This document shows, in pieces, positions 15,851 to 23,301 of a stretch of 31,071 bases of DNA (the first letter of the stretch is position 1; each line of letters opens with the position of its first letter). Origin of the DNA: an uncultured Clostridia bacterium (lineage in GTDB: Bacteria > Bacillota > Clostridia > Christensenellales > Aristaeellaceae). The notes beneath the pieces were generated by a model, which saw nothing but the letters and a program-made list of their open reading frames with translations, did not search any database and had not been told where the DNA came from. The stretch spans positions 1-31,071 of the forward strand of contig CAKUCW010000031.1 in the NCBI GenBank assembly GCA_934643825.1. The letters run 5' to 3'. The position numbers and the translations under genes are program-made.

Positions 15851-16855
15851 ATGAATATCATTGCCCGCGCCGCGCTGTACATCTACGACGGAAGCAGCAT
15901 GGCGCCGATTTTTCCCGGAAAGGTGAGCAAGCCCTGCGATGAAGCGGCGGCATATCTGTCCGTCGTTGCGGATAAGATCATGGCTTCCGACGGAAGCCGG
16001 ACGACCTGCGTTGAGCCGGGCAGCGCACAGGAAGAAATGCTCCGACGCTTTGCCGTCACGCCGTTTCCGGAAGCTGCCGATGCGCTGATGCGCAGCATGG
16101 ATGAATCTATGCAGATGCTCGAAATTCCGCGAGAGGGATTCGATATGGCGGTCTTCTCCTTTGAGCAGGACGGCAACCCGCATCTTTGCGTCGCGCAACT
16201 GCCGTATCGCAGCGCGATGGTGCATCAGGTGGATGTCGCCGAGGATGGAACGACGACCACGCAGGTCATGCCGTATGGAACGGTGATGCCCCTGCCGGGC
16301 AGCAAGGGGTGCGCCGGTTTTGTCGTCAATCTTTCGACGGGGGATATCCGCCTGAAGGATGTTCAGGTGCTGACCAATGTCGGCAACCGTGCGCTTTTTG
16401 CGCAGTCGCTGTTCGCGATGGCGGAAACGCGCTCGACGAAAGAGGCGGTTCAGGTCATTGCGCAGGCGATTGCGGATGCTGCGCCCGTGGACATGGATAC
16501 GCCGATGCTGACGCCGGCGGTCAAGCGTGCGATGAGCAAGTCCATCGAGGAAAAGGGCGTCATCGACGTGAAGGACGTCGCGGAGGAGGTCTTCCGCTCC
16601 GACCCTGAGCGGGAAGCCATCATCGAGCAGGTTTCCAGACAGATTCAGGAAGAGCAGCTTGAACCGGTCATTCCGGTGGAGAACAAGCGCGTCGTCGCTC
16701 AGCTGCAAAAGGTGAAGATCAAGACGGACAACGGTATTTCCATCACCCTGCCGCGTGAGCTGGCGGACGATGAAAACAGCTTTGCCGTCGTCGAAAACGG
16801 CGATGGAACGATATCCATCATCATCAATAAGGTTCAGGAACTGAAGACGGAGTGA
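15851..16855 (+). CDS. Nucleoid-associated protein, NA37/YejK family
   Basis: A 334-residue soluble protein resembling the NdpA/YejK (NA37) family of DNA-associated proteins. The match rests on the family layout: an N-terminal AALYIYDGSS strand, a central FDMAVFSFEQDGNPHLCVAQLPYRSA block followed by VHQVDV, then GFVVNLSTGDIRLKD, and a C-terminal helical and strand region (about 225-330). It starts at 15851 with GGAAGG upstream and lies 16 bases after AzlD. Its link to an amino acid exporter and a peptidase is not explained by known function. Family assignment is by pattern only. Confidence 0.75.
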   Translation: MNIIARAALYIYDGSSMAPIFPGKVSKPCDEAAAYLSVVADKIMASDGSRTTCVEPGSAQEEMLRRFAVTPFPEAADALMRSMDESMQMLEIPREGFDMAVFSFEQDGNPHLCVAQLPYRSAMVHQVDVAEDGTTTTQVMPYGTVMPLPGSKGCAGFVVNLSTGDIRLKDVQVLTNVGNRALFAQSLFAMAETRSTKEAVQVIAQAIADAAPVDMDTPMLTPAVKRAMSKSIEEKGVIDVKDVAEEVFRSDPEREAIIEQVSRQIQEEQLEPVIPVENKRVVAQLQKVKIKTDNGISITLPRELADDENSFAVVENGDGTISIIINKVQELKTE

Positions 16856-16872
16856 CGGGGAAAGCAACGGTT

Positions 16873-16896
16873 GGGGCAGAGCCTCAAGCGTGCCCC
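16873..16896 (+). other. Intercistronic hairpin before the M42 peptidase gene
   Basis: GGGGCA (16873-16878) pairs with TGCCCC (16891-16896) across a 12-base loop, followed only by TTT. It lies in the 65-base gap between the NA37 and M42 genes and may tune the downstream gene or protect an mRNA end. Confidence 0.4.
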
Positions 16897-16920
16897 TTTA
16901 AGGATAAGGAGGAAACGAAA

Positions 16921-17958
16921 ATGGATTTGAATGAATACGGTTCTTTTATTCTGGAAGAAACGCAGAATCTGCTTGCCATCGACAGCCCCAGCGGCATGAC
17001 GAAGAAGGCGGCGGAGCATGTCATGGCGCGGTTTGAAGCGCTTGGATATGCGCCGCAGCTGACCCGCAAAGACGGTGTGCTGGTCTGCCTGGGCGGGAAG
17101 GATCAGGAGAACGGCTTGCTGCTGGAGGCGCATATGGATACCCTCGGCGGCATGGTCGAGCAGATCAAGAGCAACGGCAGGCTCAAGATCACGCGCATCG
17201 GCGGTCTGCGTGCGGAAAACGTGGAAACGGAAAACTGCCGCGTGGTCACCAAGTTTGACGGCATTGTGGAAGGCACGGCTCAGCTGGTGAATGCGTCCGT
17301 ACACGTCAATACAAAGTATGGCGATACGCAGCGCACGTTCGACACCATTGAAATCGTGCTGGATGAACCGGTTGCTTCCGCGGAGGACGTGAAAAAGCTG
17401 GGCATCCGCACAGGCGATTACGTCTGCTTCGAGCCGCGCACGCGGGTGACCGAGAGCGGATACATCAAGAGCCGCTTCCTCGATGACAAGCTGAGCGTCG
17501 GCATCCTGCTGGGATATGCCAAGTATCTCAAGGACGCGAACGTCGTGCCGGAGCGTGCGGTTTACGTCCACATCACCTCGTTTGAAGAGGTCGGTCACGG
17601 CGGAAGCGCAAGCGTGCCCGCGGGCGTGACGGAAGCCATCTCCGTGGATATGGGCTGCGTCGGCGAGGGCTTGACCTGCGACGAGCGCATGGTGTCCATC
17701 TGCGCGAAGGACAGCGGCGGTCCGTACAACTATGATGTCGTTCGCGGATTGATTGCGGCGGCAGAGAAGATGGGCGCACCGTATGCGGTGGACGTCTATC
17801 CGAGCTATGGCAGCGATGTCGAGGCGACGCTCCGTGCGGGCTATGATATCCGCCATGGTTTGATCGGCTCGGGCGTGTATGCGTCCCACGGCTATGAGCG
17901 CAGCCACGTCGAGGGTGCGCTGGCGACGCTCAAGACGCTGGTGGGGTATATCGGGTAA
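16921..17958 (+). CDS. M42 family metallo-aminopeptidase
   Basis: A 345-residue co-catalytic zinc peptidase of the M42 (glutamyl aminopeptidase/PepA-like) family. Expected metal and catalytic residues are present: H71 and D73 in LEAHMDTLGG, D188 or D189 in RFLDDKLSVG, the E222-E223 pair in TSFEEVGHGG, D243 in SVDMGCVG, and H323 in ASHGYERSH. Such enzymes trim N-terminal residues from peptides in the cytosol, often as large tetrahedral oligomers. An in-frame start at 16852 exists, but the ATG at 16921 has AAGGAGG immediately upstream and lies next to the fold. Peptide breakdown beside an amino acid exporter suggests an overflow link. An R1 repeat starts 7 bases after the stop. Confidence 0.93.
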   Translation: MDLNEYGSFILEETQNLLAIDSPSGMTKKAAEHVMARFEALGYAPQLTRKDGVLVCLGGKDQENGLLLEAHMDTLGGMVEQIKSNGRLKITRIGGLRAENVETENCRVVTKFDGIVEGTAQLVNASVHVNTKYGDTQRTFDTIEIVLDEPVASAEDVKKLGIRTGDYVCFEPRTRVTESGYIKSRFLDDKLSVGILLGYAKYLKDANVVPERAVYVHITSFEEVGHGGSASVPAGVTEAISVDMGCVGEGLTCDERMVSICAKDSGGPYNYDVVRGLIAAAEKMGAPYAVDVYPSYGSDVEATLRAGYDIRHGLIGSGVYASHGYERSHVEGALATLKTLVGYIG

Positions 17959-17965
17959 AGAAAAA

Positions 17966-18164
17966 GGCACTGTTAAGCTAACAATACTGATATTTCAAGA
18001 ATAAAACGAAGTATTTGCGCCCGAAGGTTTCCAAAGGGCGATGCGCCAAACGGGCGCCGTAAACGCTCGGAAAGCCCTTTGGTGGGGCGATGGGGCAAAG
18101 CCCCATATCCACAAATGCTTAGATATTTGTTTCTTGAAATGCTCGGTTTAAGCCTGACAGCCCC
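17966..18164 (+). repeat. R1 dispersed repeat, copy C
   Basis: A 199-bp copy in the same orientation as B. The core 18014-18115 matches copy A (8744-8845, other strand) without a visible difference. The left end is diverged (GGCACTGTTAAGCT) while the right end keeps GCCTGACAGCCCC. It starts 7 bases after the M42 stop; no canonical terminator exists for that operon, so the repeat may end or protect the transcript. Confidence 0.9.
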
Positions 18165-18229
18165 TAATAGGATAGCGCAGACAAACGAGGGAACGTCTTG
18201 AATCAGTTCTCATGTCTGTGTTTCAGAGC

Positions 18230-18267
18230 AAAAAACTGCCGATTGGGTTGTAACCTAATCGGCAGTT
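18230..18267 (-). terminator. Terminator of the MATE gene
   Basis: A perfect 11-bp outer stem (18234-18244 with 18257-18267) with an inner GGTT/AACC pairing. Read on the minus strand it ends in six T residues. On the plus strand only CGCTTTT follows, so it could work weakly in that direction too. Confidence 0.85.
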
Positions 18268-18275
18268 CGCTTTTC

Positions 18276-18323
18276 ATGCTTTTTGCAAATTGCGGCGGAA
18301 ATGAAGGCTGACTCAGCCCGCAG
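18276..18323 (+). repeat. R2 dispersed repeat, partial copy e
   Basis: Only the right half of the repeat remains: TTTGCAAATTGCGGCGGAAA, then TGAAGGCTGACTCAGCCCGC. The left half is replaced by the MATE terminator region. It overlaps the 3' end of the MATE gene: the last codons Ala-Gly-stop are read from the repeat's terminal GCGGGCTGA on the minus strand. Confidence 0.75.
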
Positions 18324-19680
18324 CCGTTTCTTTCGCTTTCAGCTGCTTGAGTATGCCGCCGACAATCAGCTGACACAACACCAACGTGCAAAGGTCGGCA
18401 ATGGGCTGGGCGATCTGAAGACCGAACAGACCGCAGATGCGCGGGAGAATGAGCAGCGCGGGGATCAGGAAGATGCCCTGACGCGCAGTCGAGATGATGG
18501 TCGAGCGCACACCATAGCCAATCGCCTGCGTGAACATGTTGCACATGGTGATGTAGCCCCAAAGCGGAAGCGTCAGCAGCTGGAGACGCAGGGCAAGCGT
18601 GCCGATTTCGATAACCTGCGGATCATCGCGGCGGAATACCGCGACAATCTGACCGGAGAGCAGCAGCGAAATGATGCACAAAACGAGCAGAATGATGGTC
18701 ACGACCTTGACGCAGAACCAGAATGCTTCGCGCACGCGCTTATACTTACCTGCGCCGTAGGAGAAGCCGCAGACCGGCTGGAAGCCCTGACCGAAGCCGA
18801 TGACCGAGGAATTGATGAACAGCGTGTAGCGACCTACGATGGACATGGCGGCAATCGCCGCGTCGCCGTAAACGCCCGCCGCCGTGTTGAGCAGGATGTT
18901 TGAAACGCTGGCGATGCCCTGACGCCCGAGCGACGGAATGCCGTTATAGAGGATGCTGCCGTAAATTTTCAGGCTGGGCTTGAAATTCTTGAAGCGGATG
19001 GACAGCGCATCGGCTTTCGTGTTGCACATGATCAGCAGAATCACAAAGCTGACGATCTGCGAAAGCGCCGTCGCCAGCGCCGCGCCTGCCGTGCCCATAT
19101 TCAGCGCGAAAATAAAGATCGGATCCAGCACCATATTCAAAATGCCGCCGGTGGTGATGCCGACCATGCCGTACAGGGTCAGCCCCTCAAAGCGGAGCAG
19201 ATTGTTCATGACGAAGGAACACATCATAAACGGCATGGCGTAGAAAATATAGGTCGCGTAAGCCTTGGCATAGGGCGCGATGGTCGGCGTCGAGCCGAGA
19301 AAATGAACGATGGTGTCAATATGCGTCAGGCTGATGAAGGCCAGAAGGATGCCGACGAGAAAGGCGGTGAAAAATGCCGTGGACGCGTATTTGTTGGCGC
19401 GTTCGCGGTCGCCGGCGCCGAGCGCCTGACTGACATGCGTGCCGGAACCCATGCCGATCATGAATGAAAACGCCTGAATAATCGCCATCGCGGAAAAGAT
19501 TACGCCGACAGCGCCGGAGGCGGATGTGCCGATCTGGCTGACAAAGAAGGTGTCCGCCATGTTGTAGATATTGGTGATGAGCATGGAAATGATGGTCGGG
19601 ATCGCCAATTTGGGAATGACGCTGCTGACCGGGTCGTTGAGGAGCATGCTGTTGCGCTCCTGAGCAGTCATGGATTTCAT
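18313..19680 (-). CDS. MATE family efflux transporter
   Basis: A 455-residue membrane protein with about twelve helices in two halves, the usual size of a MATE exporter. The N-terminal half starts with PVSSVIPKLAIPTIISMLITNIYNMADTFFV, a hallmark of bacterial MATE proteins, followed by MIGMGSGTHVSQALGAGD and, in the second half, VIGFGQGFQPVCGFSYGAG. Such proteins expel cationic drugs or metabolites by Na+ or H+ exchange. The ATG at 19680 follows TGAGGT. The gene stands alone on the minus strand. Its last two codons and stop come from an R2 repeat, suggesting that insertion or recombination at the 3' end changed the native C-terminus. Confidence 0.94.
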   Translation of the reverse strand: MKSMTAQERNSMLLNDPVSSVIPKLAIPTIISMLITNIYNMADTFFVSQIGTSASGAVGVIFSAMAIIQAFSFMIGMGSGTHVSQALGAGDRERANKYASTAFFTAFLVGILLAFISLTHIDTIVHFLGSTPTIAPYAKAYATYIFYAMPFMMCSFVMNNLLRFEGLTLYGMVGITTGGILNMVLDPIFIFALNMGTAGAALATALSQIVSFVILLIMCNTKADALSIRFKNFKPSLKIYGSILYNGIPSLGRQGIASVSNILLNTAAGVYGDAAIAAMSIVGRYTLFINSSVIGFGQGFQPVCGFSYGAGKYKRVREAFWFCVKVVTIILLVLCIISLLLSGQIVAVFRRDDPQVIEIGTLALRLQLLTLPLWGYITMCNMFTQAIGYGVRSTIISTARQGIFLIPALLILPRICGLFGLQIAQPIADLCTLVLCQLIVGGILKQLKAKETAAG

Positions 19681-19746
19681 GGTTTTACCTCATATAAAAT
19701 GATTCATCCGTATTTCAGTGTAACAAAGCTAAAATACGACAAAGAG

Positions 19747-19774
19747 AAAAAATCCCCTGCCGCAAGACAGAGAA
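19747..19774 (-). terminator. Probable terminator of the PAP2 gene
   Basis: On the minus strand a 7-bp stem with G-U pairs (19774-19768 with 19759-19753) is followed by six T residues. It lies 55 bases after the PAP2 stop and before the MATE gene. Confidence 0.5.
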
Positions 19775-19828
19775 TTTATGGCTGTCACTTGATTTTTCGG
19801 CACATATTCAGACGGATAACGGCTGAAA

Positions 19829-20329
19829 TTAGAGCAGATAGCCGATCAAAGAGAGCATCAGACTCAGTGCCAGCGCCGCCAGAACATCGATGATGTCGTG
19901 CTGACCGGCAAGAACGCGCAGCGCGGCAATCACCAGGCAGAGCAGGCTCATGAAGGCGATGACCGGAGCGGTCGGGGAGATGTAGATCACGGCGCAGGCG
20001 ATGGCGGCGGCGGATGCCGTGTGGCGGCTGGGCATGCTCTTGCCTTTTCCGGGGCGATAAGAGCCGACGGGCGGCGTATCGAAGCGATCATAGGGGCGCT
20101 GCTTGTCGATGAGCGGGCGCAGAACCGTCGCGATGAGGAAGCAGGCGGCGGGCACAAGCACGGCGCGGATGATGCGCATATCGCCCGCGAACATCAGGCG
20201 GATGAGCGTCACGCAGTAAATGGCGGCACAGATGAGCGTCGGCACACGAAGCACCTTTGCGCCGCCGGGCAGACGGTTGGTGACAGCGCGGACGCAGCCG
20301 GTCATGCGGGCGTATTGTTCTTTCGTCAT
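19829..20329 (-). CDS. PAP2-superfamily membrane phosphatase
   Basis: A 166-residue membrane protein with the three PAP2 motifs: KQRP (76-79), PSRH (100-103, general histidine in motif 2) and R138 with GQHDIID, giving H144 and D148. About five hydrophobic helices surround them. Relatives remove phosphate from undecaprenyl pyrophosphate, phosphatidate or phosphatidylglycerophosphate at the outer membrane face. The protein is short, as in minimal bacterial members. GGAGG precedes the ATG. It is divergent from the HAD phosphatase gene, with about 90 bases between the two starts. Confidence 0.9.
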   Translation of the reverse strand: MTKEQYARMTGCVRAVTNRLPGGAKVLRVPTLICAAIYCVTLIRLMFAGDMRIIRAVLVPAACFLIATVLRPLIDKQRPYDRFDTPPVGSYRPGKGKSMPSRHTASAAAIACAVIYISPTAPVIAFMSLLCLVIAALRVLAGQHDIIDVLAALALSLMLSLIGYLL

Positions 20330-20358
20330 ATGCGGAAACCTCCGTGGCGTTTGCAGCC

Positions 20359-20387
20359 TTGACGGAGCGGCAAAACGCGGATATAAT
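20359..20387 (+). promoter_or_regulatory. Promoter of the HAD phosphatase gene
   Basis: TTGACG (20359-20364) and a perfect TATAAT (20382-20387) are 17 bases apart. The transcript would start about 25 bases before the ATG at 20420. Confidence 0.85.
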
Positions 20388-20419
20388 GGAACAGAATTTT
20401 GTTCAGGAAAGGTAAGAGT

Positions 20420-21070
20420 ATGCTTGAAAAGATGAAAGCGGCTATCTTTGATATGGATGGCACGCTGCTTGATTCCATGTCCGAATGGCGCAAGCTCAAC
20501 GGCGAATTCGTCCGTCAGCGCGGTATTGTGCCCACCCCCGAACAGGAAGCGGACATGATGTCCATGTCCGGAACGATGGTTGTCGATTATTTCAAAAACG
20601 AATTCGGCATCCAGTCAGACTTTGATGAGCTTTGCGCCATGGCGTGCAGGGCGATGGAGCCGATTTACGCGGCAGGTGTCGGGCATAAGCCAGGTGCGGC
20701 GGATTATCTGCGCCGCCTGCGTGAAAAGGGCGTGAAGTGCGTGCTGGCGACGGCGACCCCGGCAAGGCTGGCACTCGTGGGGCTGAATGGCGCGAACATG
20801 ATCAGCAACCTCGATTACATCTTCAGCACCGACATGATCGGCTGCGATAAGAGCAAAACGGAATTCTACGATAAGCTCTGCAGCATCATCGGCGTGGAGA
20901 AAAAGGATTGCGTGATGTTCGAGGATTCGCTTTACGCGATGCAGGGCGCGAAGAACGCCGGGCTGCTCGGCGCGGTCGGCATTGTGGACGCGACCAATAC
21001 CCGCGATATCGAGGCGATTCGCGCATGCTGCGATGTCGTCATCGATTCTTATGATGAGCTGAAAGAATAA
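20420..21070 (+). CDS. HAD-superfamily phosphatase, beta-phosphoglucomutase-like
   Basis: A 216-residue hydrolase with all four HAD motifs: FDMDGT with D11 and D13, the LATAT segment (motif II), a lysine in DKSKTEF (motif III) and VMFEDS (motif IV). The helical cap inserted between motifs I and II is of the phosphoglucomutase/phosphoglycolate phosphatase subclass. It dephosphorylates a small cytosolic phosphate ester; the substrate is not readable. The frame is open from TTG 20399, but the ATG at 20420 has AGGAAAGG upstream and leads straight into the first strand. Single gene with its own promoter and terminator. Confidence 0.93.
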   Translation: MLEKMKAAIFDMDGTLLDSMSEWRKLNGEFVRQRGIVPTPEQEADMMSMSGTMVVDYFKNEFGIQSDFDELCAMACRAMEPIYAAGVGHKPGAADYLRRLREKGVKCVLATATPARLALVGLNGANMISNLDYIFSTDMIGCDKSKTEFYDKLCSIIGVEKKDCVMFEDSLYAMQGAKNAGLLGAVGIVDATNTRDIEAIRACCDVVIDSYDELKE

Positions 21071-21076
21071 GAAATT

Positions 21077-21108
21077 ACCCGCCTATCGAAGGAATAAGGC
21101 GGGTTTTT
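21077..21108 (+). terminator. Terminator of the HAD phosphatase gene
   Basis: ACCCGCCT (21077-21084) pairs with AGGCGGGT (21097-21104), followed by a T run. It starts 6 bases after the stop codon. Confidence 0.88.
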
Positions 21109-21120
21109 AATATGGCATGG

Positions 21121-21204
21121 GAATTTGCGTAAAACCGCCCGCGTGAGCAGGGCTTCCGCGTTTTTTTGCAAACTGCGGCGGAAGTAAAGGCGGACTCAGC
21201 CCGC
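21121..21204 (+). repeat. R2 dispersed repeat, copy b (full length)
   Basis: About 84 bp: GCGTAAAACCGCCCGCGTGA, GCAGGGCTTCCGCG, GCAAACTGCGGCGGAAGT and AAGGCGGACTCAGCCCGC in order. It fills the gap between the convergent HAD and patatin genes and ends one base before the patatin stop codon. On the minus strand its end GGGCGGTTTTACG is terminator-like. Confidence 0.82.
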
Positions 21205-21205
21205 A

Positions 21206-22501
21206 TTAGAGAATGTCCCTCAGCGTCAGCGCACAAAGCATATCCTTCGGGAAGGCGCTCAGCGTGCGCAGAGCCAGCGGGGAGAACGAACCTTCCCGCA
21301 GAAGCAGATGGTATAAGCAGGAAATAATCAGCTTGCGGTCGAGCTGCGGCTTGGAGAACAGGACACCCACGCGTCCGCCCAAAAGCGAACCGAGCATGGA
21401 TTCCGCTTTCGCCAGCGGCAGATGCGCATGCAGTTCATCCCGCAGGGCGGCAAACGTCAGTGTCTGCGCAGGCTCGATTTCCGCAACCTGCGCACACAGC
21501 TCGCATCCCCGCAGGAAATAATCGATGACATCCGCCTTTTCGGGCAGATCCTCTTCGAGCAGGGAGAAGAACGGTGCGGCGCTTTCCCGCGTGCGGGTCA
21601 GCGCGTTGGAGTGCGCGAGAACGGTTTCCAGCTGGGTCAGGCGAATGACATAATCCTGTGCGCGGGCAAACAGCCCCTGCGCATCGACCGATTCAAACGT
21701 ATAGCGCACGCCGCGCACGCGCCCGAAGGCACGCATCGTGTCATTGTAGCCGAGCGTCCGGTTTCGCGCAGTCAAAGCGCTGTCCAGCGTCAATAGACCG
21801 CCCAGCGGATGCGATGCGCGGATATAGGTGATGTTCGGACGCCGGTCGTACTGCGTGTGGGAACGATGCTTGCCGATGTCGATGGCGATGATTTCACGCG
21901 CACCGCTGCGCACAGCCATTTCAACCGGCGTGTTGTCGCAGAATCCGCCGTCAATATAGCGGTCGCCGCCGATCTGCCGCATCGGAAAGATGGGAAAACA
22001 GGAGGCGCTTGCCATCAGCCAGTCGTGCAGCGTGCCGGGTTCCATATCCTCAAGGCGCTTTTCGACCATCGCCAGCGACGGAAATTTGGTGGTGACCAAA
22101 CCGAGCTTGACGCTGCCGCGGCGGATGGCGTCCTCGTGAATAATCTTTTTGAGGATATCCATCAGCGGCGTGACGTCCATGCCCTTTTTCTGCGCATAAC
22201 GCGTGATGAACTCCAGCAGCTTTTCACGATGATCGAATATGTTTTCTGCGTCGTCTGCGATGGCGAGGCTTTCTTCGCTCACGACATCGCTCAGGCGGAT
22301 GGAAGCCCAGAGCGCTTCTGCGGTCGCCATGTCATCCTGCGCGTACATGGCGGCGTTCAGCGCACCGACGGACGTGCCGAAAACGCTGCCCGCCCGGATG
22401 CCCAGATCATTCAGCGCGGCAATCGCGCCGATTTCATAGGCGCCCTTTGCGCCGCCGCCGCCCAGAACGAGCGCCGTTTCAGAAGGAACCAGCGTCCGCA
22501 T
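21206..22501 (-). CDS. Patatin-like phospholipase
   Basis: A 431-residue protein. The N-terminal patatin domain has the oxyanion motif GGGGAKG (14-20), the nucleophile elbow GTSVG with S44, and the DGG motif at D184 in RYIDGGFCDNTP. Ser-Asp dyad enzymes of this family release fatty acids from phospholipids. The C-terminal half (about 230-431) is helical and of unknown role. No signal peptide is seen, so it should act at the inner membrane face. The ATG overlaps the stop of the cytidylate kinase-like gene by one base, with GAGGT in that gene's end, so the pair is one coupled transcript. An R2 repeat abuts its stop, and no other terminator is visible. Confidence 0.92.
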   Translation of the reverse strand: MRTLVPSETALVLGGGGAKGAYEIGAIAALNDLGIRAGSVFGTSVGALNAAMYAQDDMATAEALWASIRLSDVVSEESLAIADDAENIFDHREKLLEFITRYAQKKGMDVTPLMDILKKIIHEDAIRRGSVKLGLVTTKFPSLAMVEKRLEDMEPGTLHDWLMASASCFPIFPMRQIGGDRYIDGGFCDNTPVEMAVRSGAREIIAIDIGKHRSHTQYDRRPNITYIRASHPLGGLLTLDSALTARNRTLGYNDTMRAFGRVRGVRYTFESVDAQGLFARAQDYVIRLTQLETVLAHSNALTRTRESAAPFFSLLEEDLPEKADVIDYFLRGCELCAQVAEIEPAQTLTFAALRDELHAHLPLAKAESMLGSLLGGRVGVLFSKPQLDRKLIISCLYHLLLREGSFSPLALRTLSAFPKDMLCALTLRDIL

Positions 22502-23127
22502 CAGTTGCGAACCTCGATTCGCGCCATGTCTGCCAGCATTTCAGCCGTCTTTTCAATGCCCATCAGCGAGGAATTGATGCAGACGTCATAATTCTGCGCT
22601 TTGCCCCACTTCTGATCCGTATAGCGGAAGTAGTGGTTTCCGCGCTCCTTGTCGGAATTGGTGAGCATCTTGAGCGCCTCTGCTTCGCCGATTTGATTCA
22701 GCTCCATGATGCGCTTGACACGCGCTTCCCGCGGGGCATGGATGAAGACATTGATGGTGTTTTCGCGCCCTGCGAGGATGTAGTCGGCACAGCGTCCGAC
22801 GATGACGGCGCTCTCTTTGGCGGCGATATCGCGGATGACCTGCGCTTCGGAAATGAAAATGGATTCCGACAGCGGCAGATACTGGCTGGAGAAGAAGCCG
22901 TTGGAGTAGGCGGCGGATGCGGCGAGGTTCTGCATCCAGCCGCTGCGTACGCGCTGCTCGTTGTTGGCGATAAACTCATCGGACAGTCCGCTCTTCTGCG
23001 CGGTGAGGGTGATGAGATTCTTGTCGTAGAAATGGATACCGAGGGTTTTGGCGACGATTTCGCCGATCTGGCGTCCGCCGCTGCCGTATTCACGACCGAT
23101 GGTGATAATGAGGGGATTGCTCATCAT
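22501..23127 (-). CDS. Cytidylate kinase-like protein
   Basis: A 208-residue P-loop kinase-like protein of the cytidylate kinase-like family (PF13189 type) common in Firmicutes. It opens with LIITIGREYGSGGRQIG, the P-loop variant of the group; SAVIVGRCADYIL and NVFIHAPREARVKRIMEL correspond to the core and lid regions. It is not the housekeeping Cmk, and its phosphoryl acceptor is unknown. The AAGGAGG site lies 5 bases before ATG 23127 and 8 before a second ATG at 23124; either could be used, so the start is uncertain by one codon. The coupled patatin gene suggests a shared physiological role, perhaps in lipid turnover. Confidence 0.9.
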   Translation of the reverse strand: MMSNPLIITIGREYGSGGRQIGEIVAKTLGIHFYDKNLITLTAQKSGLSDEFIANNEQRVRSGWMQNLAASAAYSNGFFSSQYLPLSESIFISEAQVIRDIAAKESAVIVGRCADYILAGRENTINVFIHAPREARVKRIMELNQIGEAEALKMLTNSDKERGNHYFRYTDQKWGKAQNYDVCINSSLMGIEKTAEMLADMARIEVRN

Positions 23128-23157
23128 GATGACCTCCTTCACTTTGGGGCTTGCTTT

Positions 23158-23166
23158 ATTATAACA
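23158..23166 (-). promoter_or_regulatory. Extended -10 promoter for the cytidylate kinase-like/patatin pair
   Basis: On the minus strand TATAAT occupies 23163-23158, preceded by TGT (an extended -10). No good -35 box is seen at the right spacing. It lies about 30 bases before the start codon. Confidence 0.65.
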
Positions 23167-23243
23167 CAATTCGGCGGTTTTGCGAGTATAAAATTGACGC
23201 GAACCCCATGGCGGCAGAGGGCACAGAAAGCGCTGGGCAGCGT

Positions 23244-23272
23244 TTGAGTTTTCGGGCGGGTTGTGATAGAAT
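23244..23272 (+). promoter_or_regulatory. Promoter of the AlaX-type gene
   Basis: TTGAGT (23244-23249) and TAGAAT (23267-23272) are 17 bases apart, with transcription predicted to start about 25 bases before the ATG at 23302. Confidence 0.7.
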
Positions 23273-23301
23273 AGGGCAAAACCACAAGGGAGATGGAACG
23301 G

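Noticed and set aside
18203..18562. Minus-strand 119-codon open frame running through the MATE terminator.
   Set aside because: It is out of frame with the MATE gene and crosses a strong terminator without a start signal.
20390..20405. GAACA...TGTTC inverted repeat between the HAD promoter and start, reminiscent of a LexA box.
   Set aside because: The spacing between GAAC and GTTC is 8 bases instead of the 4 of the Firmicutes LexA box, and the gene is not an SOS type.
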